A stretch of 64,000 nucleotides of DNA, taken from Aplysia californica (taxonomy: Eukaryota; Mollusca; Gastropoda; Aplysiida; Aplysiidae). Positions 57,501 to 64,000 of this stretch are shown one piece after another (the first letter of the stretch is position 1; each line of letters opens with the position of its first letter). Below the pieces are notes generated by a model. The model saw only the letters and a list, made by a program, of their open reading frames with translations. It ran no database searches and was not told the origin of the DNA. Both the position numbers and the translations under genes were made by a program. The stretch is taken from NCBI RefSeq assembly GCF_000002075.1, contig NW_004797283.1:1356626-1420625 (forward strand), read 5' to 3'.

Positions 57501-58270
57501 AGAAATTGGTTCTTAGAAGGAACTAGTCAGCCTTGTCAGTTTTTGGTTTTTTTCTCCAAGGGGTATGGGCATTATTGTTTTTTCACCTTGCTTAAAGTGC
57601 TTAGTGGAATTATTTCCTTAACAGAGAAAGGAGGGGAATGATGCCTGTTTCTCATTTGTTATTGACCGTGTATGATTTGCTTTCTTTGTAATGCATTGTT
57701 TGTGTTAGTATATAAAATTTGTCAAAACATTGAACATTGCTTCTATCGAAGATTTGAACCTTTTTAAATTTTGAACCATGGTTTTGGGACTAAAGAACAG
57801 TAGACAGATAAATAATGCTTGTGGTGAATGTTCTTGGTTTTATTATTTATTTTTTTATAAATAGGATATATATGTTTTTTTGTGTTTGTTTGGGTTTTTT
57901 TAAACATATCCTTGAGATATATTCTTCCAAAGAATTATACAGTCTATCTTCCTTCCTTTACCTTTGTACATTGTGGTTGTGCTAGACTGCTTCTTCAAAC
58001 TACGAAGCAATAAATCATGGCATGAAGTCCATTATGTGTGTGGGGTTTTTTGTTTTTGCGGAATTTTAAGTTGAAGAAACAGTCAGTAAATATTGTTGTT
58101 GGCTTTTTCAGCTCTTTGTTTTGCTCTGAATTGTCTGGCTGCTGTGGCATAGTAAGCAAGAGAGATACGAACTTGGTCTGCTTTACATTACAGTTCAACG
58201 CTCGAACCTAAGTGGACTCTGAATTATTTTATCTCTTTCTTCCTGAAATGTTTCCTCTTAACCCATCGTC
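51533..58270. other. Long gene-free T-rich region
   Basis: No exon, SINE or transposon was recognised with confidence over about 6.7 kb. Oligo-T runs (53285-53305) and a CT tract follow. It may be extended 3' UTR of the zinc-finger gene, intron of an undetected gene, or intergenic DNA. Confidence 0.5.
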
Positions 58271-58274
58271 CCAA

Positions 58275-58415
58275 TAGTTGGAGGGCGCCACTGGGTAGGT
58301 CCTCCTCCTTAATGTTTCCCTCTTTTGTTTCTGTCCATCTTGTTTTCCTAGCACTAAATGACAATTATTGTGTCGATGTGCTTCTCTTTACTCAAAACCA
58401 CAAACTGTCTAGAAA
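58275..58415 (+). repeat. SINE-like family B copy
   Basis: 'gttggagggcgccactgggt', 'tttccctcttttgtttctgt', 'attgtgtcgatgtgcttctc' and 'tttactcaaaaccacaaac' in order, matching 1-110 at its 3' part. Confidence 0.5.
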
Positions 58416-58472
58416 AGAGACCAAATGCCCCAACTTTGAAGCAAGCAATTTTGTGTCTAGTAGAGTGTTCTG

Positions 58473-58652
58473 AGTGAGTGGTTGGAGGGTGCTCTGATGT
58501 GGTTTTCTCCTTCTTTACTTTCAAACATATATCGCCCTGATCTCTCCTCCTTTTTGTGTTTGTTACTCTCTTGTAACACCTCTAATCTACGGCACTTATA
58601 TATGACCTTATTGTGTTCCAGGTGCAGTAAAACTCTTACTAAAACTAAAGAG
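58473..58652 (+). repeat. SINE family A copy (3' part)
   Basis: GAGTGGTTGGAGGGTGCTCT to the tail GTAAAACTCTTACTAAAACT. Close to the family consensus. Confidence 0.6.
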
Positions 58653-58747
58653 TTTAAAAGAGTGTTCTGCTGCAACAACAGTCTTGATCAATATACTCAA
58701 GGGTTGTAGGTTTTATCTGAGCACTGAATGTCACGTTCGAGGAAAGA

Positions 58748-58880
58748 GTGGGTGGTTGGAGAGCACCATTGGTATTTAGGTCGAACAAGGTCTCTTCTTT
58801 TATTTCTGTCACTCCTTCACTAAATGGATGCTATTGTGTCAATTTTCTTCTCTTCTCTCGATCCCAAACTCAAAAGACCT
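58748..58880 (+). repeat. SINE-like family B copy
   Basis: 'ggtggttggagagcaccatt', 'gtctcttcttttatttctgt' and 'gatcccaaactcaaaag'. B and A copies alternate here (B-A-B), which hints that B may be a variant head of the same retroposon. Confidence 0.5.
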
Positions 58881-59448
58881 GAAACTCTGTCAGTGATACA
58901 GACGCTTTTCGGCATTGAATTTGAATTGAGCAAGCTGTGAACTAGATCTATTTTAAAACGGCAGACAGTCGTGTTTGAAAAATTTCTCCTCAGAATTAGA
59001 GCAGCCTGACTGTCTGTAAAAGGCTGCTTACTTGACACAACATTTAGAAAAAGTGGACACGTTTAATTTAATAGAAACTAGTTCAATAGTTCAGCATGCC
59101 ATGTTGTATGCTTTGATGATCTTAAGCCTCACAACCAATTTCAAGGAAGACGAAGTTAGCTTTTCAAGAGAAGCATACAATTCTTGTGTCTCAAGACTGT
59201 GGTGATAGAGTGGTACATGTATGTTATTAGAGTAGAGATACCCATGAATACACTTACGGGGCTAGAGTGTGAGTGGCTTTGGTTTAAATCCCCAACTAGA
59301 CGTTATTTGAATCTTAGACTGGGGAGTTTTCAGAAAATTAATTACATTTTGACTTTGTTTTTGGTTTGGTCCTACTCCCAACTGAAGATCTATAATACAG
59401 ATTTACGTGTACTACATGTACAATTATAGTAGATGTAATTATAATAAT

Positions 59449-59451
<3 letters not shown>

Positions 59452-59486
<35 letters not shown>

Positions 59487-59505
59487 TAATATATATATAT
59501 ATCTA
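59452..59505. repeat. (AT)n microsatellite
   Basis: TA/AT run with small interruptions, directly next to a SINE 3' end. Confidence 0.95.
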
Positions 59506-59518
59506 CGCTTTACAGCAT

Positions 59519-59775
59519 TTAATTTGTGCTTTACAGCTGTTATTACCTCAGCAGACCCTAGAACACTCAGAAACATTGTCAGCTTCCTTGGAAGTGTGCA
59601 GCACAAACATAAACTCAACCGGCTACCCAATTCCATGTATATAATATACATGAAGTGATGAAAATTCGTGTCAAAGTTATGTGCCTTTCCCAAGAACACA
59701 ACGTCACGGCTCTGCTGACGCTGACAGACGGGATTCGAACCCATGGCCGTACAGTTGCGAGTCGGACGCTACATG
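59519..59775 (-). repeat. tRNA-derived SINE, second copy of the 15545 family
   Basis: 'tatgtgcctttcccaagaac', 'acaacgtcacggctctgctg' and the B-box 'gacgggattcgaacccatgg' match 15545-15885. The A box is damaged. Confidence 0.65.
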
Positions 59776-59840
59776 ATATATCCTGAAAATGTTGAAGCAA
59801 GTGTCGTATTAAATGTACTAATTACGGTAATACTCAAACG

Positions 59841-60022
59841 TGGGTGGGTGGCGGGTGTGGTTTGCTTCTTCTTTCCTTCTATCAAACATCTATCGTCCTT
59901 ATCTCCCCTTTTTCTTTTTTTATCATGTTTGTTACTCTCCTGTAACACCTCAAATATCTTCTGGCGCTCATATGACCTTATGCCGTTGCGAGCGCCGTAA
60001 AACCTCTACTTAAAAAACCAAA
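59841..60022 (+). repeat. SINE family A copy (3' part)
   Basis: GTGGGTGGCGGGTGTGGTTT to 'ccgttgcgagcgccgtaaaa' and an A-rich end. The tail matches families A and D exactly over about 20 bp. Confidence 0.6.
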
Positions 60023-60459
60023 CCAAAAAGAAAAAAAACCCAGCTCTCAGTGTGTAAAGTCAGTAAAGAGAATGTCAGTGGGGCTTAGTGATAATTATAA
60101 TAATATTACATGTAATAGATTCAGTAGGGAACTTGAACTTGGGAACAGAAGGAACGGCTTCTACTCCGACAGCAGACGATTAAGACAACAGAGAGGGGAA
60201 AGAAGCACGTGCAGAAACTGCATATATTATTGGCGATATAATCATCAATCCATGATGTGGCTTACTTAAACTTTACGTTAAATGTACACACGTACTAGAT
60301 CTATAATTTATGAGTAAAAAACTATGCTGACTATGGTTAAAAGAATTTAGAAGCTGAACGCTTGGTCTGGTCCTGTGGTAAGAAAAGCAGAGACGATAAA
60401 CTATAAACCAAAGCCATGCTTCCTACGCACGTATTTTCTTCAGCATTCAGCATAGACTT

Positions 60460-63400
60460 TAATGGGTCTAAACAACTTAGTGTTAATCGCACTGCCACAT
60501 CCGACAGGCCTACATCTTTTTAAAAGGAAAAGAAAGGTCATCAAAATGGTTGAATTTGCGTGAAAATCGATTCGGTAGAACTGGAACTATTAAAATTTGC
60601 TTCTGAAAACTAACAAGTTACAAGGCCATTTTTAAAACTCGATGAAATAAAAACTACTGGCTGTGTTATTCTGTATAAGTTATGAAACTTCAGGACGTAT
60701 TATTATTTTCCAACATCTTTTTACGCCTTAGCTGTAGAGGTTGAAGTTTTCACAACACTAATAGATCTAGTAATAGGGCTTTCCGCAGCAATAAAAAATG
60801 AATGCATAGATCTACAAAAGCCAAACCACCGAATCGACTGGTCAGCGACCCGGGCACCCCACTCTCCCCTGAACACTGTGATAACGTGTTGCTTCGGTAT
60901 AATTATTCAACTATTAATACGTGCGACTATGGCAATTGGGATGTACTGACTGATAAAGGGATTCACAGTTTTGTTTTTATTTTACCATATATTTGACTTT
61001 AATAGTGCAGGTGATAGCTAGATCTAGATTCCCTGTCTAGAATCAGTAGCAGCAGGCCTATGCTAGAAGCAGCCTACAACTGCTAGATCTAGATCTAACT
61101 CATTGCTATGCCTTTGGGCTTTGGAATTGAAATAAAACGAATTGTAGGCCTACAGTTCTAGTTAATTTTAGATTCAACAACTATCTGTATTTCCAGAGTT
61201 AATAATAACAAATCTCACCATAACAATCACTTTTACTATTATTAGAATAATTAGATCCAACTTTTTTTTTCTAAAATCTGTTTTGCGCAAACTTAAGACT
61301 TTCTCTACTAATCTAGATATACTTGTAGAGCACAGAATTTGCATTGTAAGCCTCTGCTCAGTCTTTTACTTTTAAGTATATATATACATAATAAAATACG
61401 TTTAAATCTAGATCTATTATAATCATTTTATTTTATTTTCTGGATATTTTTAAAACTCTTTTTTTTTAAAAACATGTCATGAAGTCAAATTGTGCCTTTT
61501 CTTTGATAAGAATAGCATTAGCAGTGGACTTTTTAGACAGTGAGTCTCTGATTCAATTTTTTTTAAAAATATGCTAATCAATGAAAATTGCAAATTGATA
61601 ATAGTATAGTCCTGTAGAGGATAGGTGGACTCCGGGGTCTGCATAGCGAAATACTAGGTTTTAGGGTGTGAACCCCGAAGTCACCGTAGTGAAATAAGGT
61701 TTGGTTTAAAGTAAGGATTGGTGGACCCCGGGGTCAACGTAGTGATAAATAAGCAGGTTTAAGGTGGACCCCGGGGCTCGGGGTCTATCTAACAAAACAC
61801 TAGGTTTTAGGACAGGTGGACCCCGGGGTCACCGTAGTGAAATAAGTAGATTCTCTAGGTTTCTTTAAAGATCGTTGGACCCCGGGGTCATCGTAGTGAA
61901 ATAAGTAGGTTTAATTTTAAAAGGATTGGTGGACCCCGGAGACACCATAGCCGTAGAAGAATAAGAAGGTTTAATTTTATTTAAGGATTTGTGGACCCCC
62001 GGGACACCGTGATTAAACCTACTTATTTTACTACGGTGACTGCATGGTCCACCTATTCTAAAACCTAACTAGTATTTCGTTAGGTAGACCCTGGGGTCCA
62101 CCTTAAACCTACCTATTTCACTACGTTGACTCTAGGGTCCACCAATCTTTAAAATTAAACCTAGATCTACGTGTACTTATTTCACTACATTGACCCCGGA
62201 GTCCACCAATCCTTATTAAACCTAGATCTACTTATAATTTCACTACGTTGACCACGGGCTCCACCAGTCCTACTATAAAATAAACTGAGATCTACTTATT
62301 TCACTATGTTGACGCGGGGTCCACCGATCCTTAGTTAAACCTAGATCTACTTATTTCACTCCGCTGACTCCGGGGTTCACATCCTAAAACAGCATTTTGT
62401 TAGGTAGACCCCGGGGTCCACCTATCCTTTTGGGGCTAGATAGACCCCGTGGTCCGCCTATCCACTTCCTTGATAATAACTGAAAAACATGCCAGTTGTC
62501 ATGAATAGTGAAGAAAAATGTGAAAAAAAAAGATAATGAGGTAGACTATAATTTGTCCAAAAAAATGCAAGTGCAAGTGAAGATCATAAGATAATTTTGT
62601 TATTTTCTGGTCATCTTTTCACGGTTTATAAAATGTTCCAGTGGGCCTACTACTAGATCTATGTCTCTGAAGAACATTTTACTTGACTTTATTAGCTTTT
62701 TTCATGTACTTGAAAGCATAGAATATAATAGTTTCACACAGATGTATGCACAATACCTTGAAAAAGAAAGATAAGGTCATTGTTGTTGTTGTTTTTTAAC
62801 CCAATCCGTTTTACGTTGAGAAAAGCGCTAAAAAGTTAAAAATTTTAAAGAATGCCCTTAATATTAGGAATCCGAAATTACTACCTTGATCTAGTTTGCT
62901 TACTCTTTAATAACCATGAGCTGTTAAGAAAAAAAGAGAATGATATAGGATTTGTCTAAATATGACCATTAGTATTAGCATTATAAAGATATTGCCCATT
63001 TTGTCCAATTAAATCCTTGCAGGTAAAATCACCATGTACTGCACCTCAATAAGCACAAAAAGAATATTTCTGTGACTTTGTATAAAGGTGCTTTGTAGTT
63101 GAGTTCTATGTAAGATTCTCAACAAAATAATGTACATTTGGACCGTACAACTGAGATAGACACTCATGTACACAATAACATTCACACATTACACACCTAC
63201 ACACATACAAACACACTATTGCATGTACTCTCTCTCTCTAGATCTCTCTCTCACCACAACCACACACAAAACAAACACATACTCACACACACACACACAG
63301 ATACACAACTCTTACCCTTGGTCCACTTATCATTTAGTATCATCCTCTATTTTGAAATAATCCACCGCACTAAATAAAAAGATCAGTAGAATTAGAATCT

Positions 63401-63564
63401 CGACCTTCCGAATCCATGGTTAGTTCAAGAAACCTACCATATGATGTGGCCTAAATAAGATAAGGGAGGGGGTTTAGCTTATTTGGGCCTCAGTGTGGCC
63501 TAAATAAGGTAAGGGAGGGGGGTTTAGCTTATTTAGGCCCAGTGTGACCTAAATAAGGTCACCC
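60460..63564 (-). mobile_element. Palindrome-array element, second copy (G2), inverted and truncated
   Basis: It is the reverse complement of G1 about 10670-13620. Matched landmarks are the AAAAGGAAAAGAAAGGTCAT/CATCC region (60520-60545), the 'gttatcacagtgtg'-type stretch, the central inverted array (61615-62465), and the outer end GACCTAAATAAGGTCACCC at 63546-63564. The right terminal array of G1 has no counterpart, so one end is lost near 60460. An additional ~340 bp (about 63095-63430), including a CA-rich tract, interrupts the copy just inside its terminal array. No target duplication can be scored. Confidence 0.8.
61615..62465. repeat. Central inverted palindrome array of G2
   Basis: Units 'GGTGGACCCCGGGGTC...GTAGTGAAATAAG' up to about 61990, then the reverse orientation to 62465. 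It is collinear with 11451-12345 as a reverse complement, including the odd CTAGGTTTTAGG units. Confidence 0.85.
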
Positions 63565-63727
63565 TAATATAATTTTGTTATTTTCTGGTCACCTTTCCAA
63601 GGACCTTAAATTGATTCTACATCACATGTCATGTACGATACGGCTGTGAAGGAAAATGGATGTGAAGAGTTTTAAAGAAATAATAATGTAACTTGTAAAG
63701 AAAACAATGCTTTACATTGGTTTAGTT

Positions 63728-63912
63728 ATTTTGACTACATATGTGGCCTAAATATGGTAAGGGAGGGGGGTTTAGCTTATTTAGGCCACAGATGTGGCCT
63801 AAATAAGGTAAAGGAGGGGGGTTTAGCTTATTTAGGCCACCTGTGGCCCAAATAAGGTAAGGGAGGGGGGTTTAGCTTATTTAGGCCATATGTGGCCTAA
63901 ATAAGGTCACCC
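63728..63912 (-). repeat. Solo terminal array of the palindrome-array family (G3)
   Basis: Three full palindrome-spacer units plus a half unit, ending GGCCTAAATAAGGTCACCC at 63912. It has the same form as the left end of G1, but no interior follows; about 160 bp of other sequence separates it from G2. Confidence 0.8.
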
Positions 63913-64000
63913 AAATTAAATATAGTATAGTATATTATATGGTAGGTATTTAAAAAATATATTTAAAAAACTCTCCCAAATTACAAGAAGCAGGCTGTAG

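Noticed and set aside
48098-58270. A further gene in the T-rich region
   Set aside because: Frames are short, rich in Phe/Leu/Cys from T-rich composition, and lack splice-supported domain matches.

Overview
The window is animal nuclear DNA, AT-rich and dense in repeats, with small exons separated by long introns. The gene families, tRNA-derived SINEs, (TAGATC)n tracts and abundant pogo-like and TTAA-type MITEs suggest a lophotrochozoan, most likely a gastropod mollusc. That placement is inference; no genus is claimed.

Three host genes are supported. (1) The last exon of ferrochelatase (FECH, + strand, 1358-2598) carries the whole catalytic domain and all four [2Fe-2S] cysteines in one uninterrupted exon. 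(2) A ZZZ3 orthologue (ATAC-complex Myb/ZZ-domain protein) lies on the - strand. Eight coding exons run from 28510 down to 16508, and a probable 5' UTR exon lies near 33.2-33.3 kb. The final exon, with the second half of the ZZ domain, was not found. (3) A 16-finger C2H2 zinc-finger gene lies on the + strand (41755-48097) in three coding exons. It has a tandem-donor middle exon and an unusual C-terminal array of eleven 13-residue repeats. Candidate 5' ends of genes 2 and 3 lie about 1.6 kb apart and point away from each other, so they may share a promoter region (33.3-34.8 kb).

The rest is mostly mobile DNA: pogo/Tigger-like elements with TA target sites (5483-6287, 26967-27694, 40096-40902, 50453-51424 and short MITEs); TTAA-flanked piggyBac-like elements (9231-10325, 17592-18295, 21361-21591); two LINE fragments (20985-22315 and 31091-32060); and several SINE-like families, some sharing a 3' tail module.

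The most unusual object is a 3.67-kb element at 10664-14334 with a perfect 9-bp target duplication. Each end has 3.5 tandem copies of a unit of about 49 bp, made of an imperfect palindrome plus a C-rich spacer. Its middle is a giant inverted array of about 18 copies of a CCCCGGGG-centred palindrome. A second, truncated copy lies in opposite orientation at about 60460-63564, with a further solo terminal array at 63728-63912. I find no transposase in it and do not recognise the family. The two copies bracket both complete-looking host genes.

Region by region: 0-2.6 kb repeats and FECH; 2.6-10.3 kb intergenic with transposons; 10.6-14.3 kb palindrome-array element; 14.5-16.2 kb SINEs; 16.5-33.3 kb ZZZ3 with repeat-filled introns; 33.3-41.7 kb promoter regions and the probable 5' intron of the zinc-finger gene; 41.7-48.1 kb zinc-finger coding exons; 48.1-58.2 kb T-rich 3' UTR or intergenic DNA; 58.2-64 kb SINEs and the inverted second copy of the palindrome-array element.
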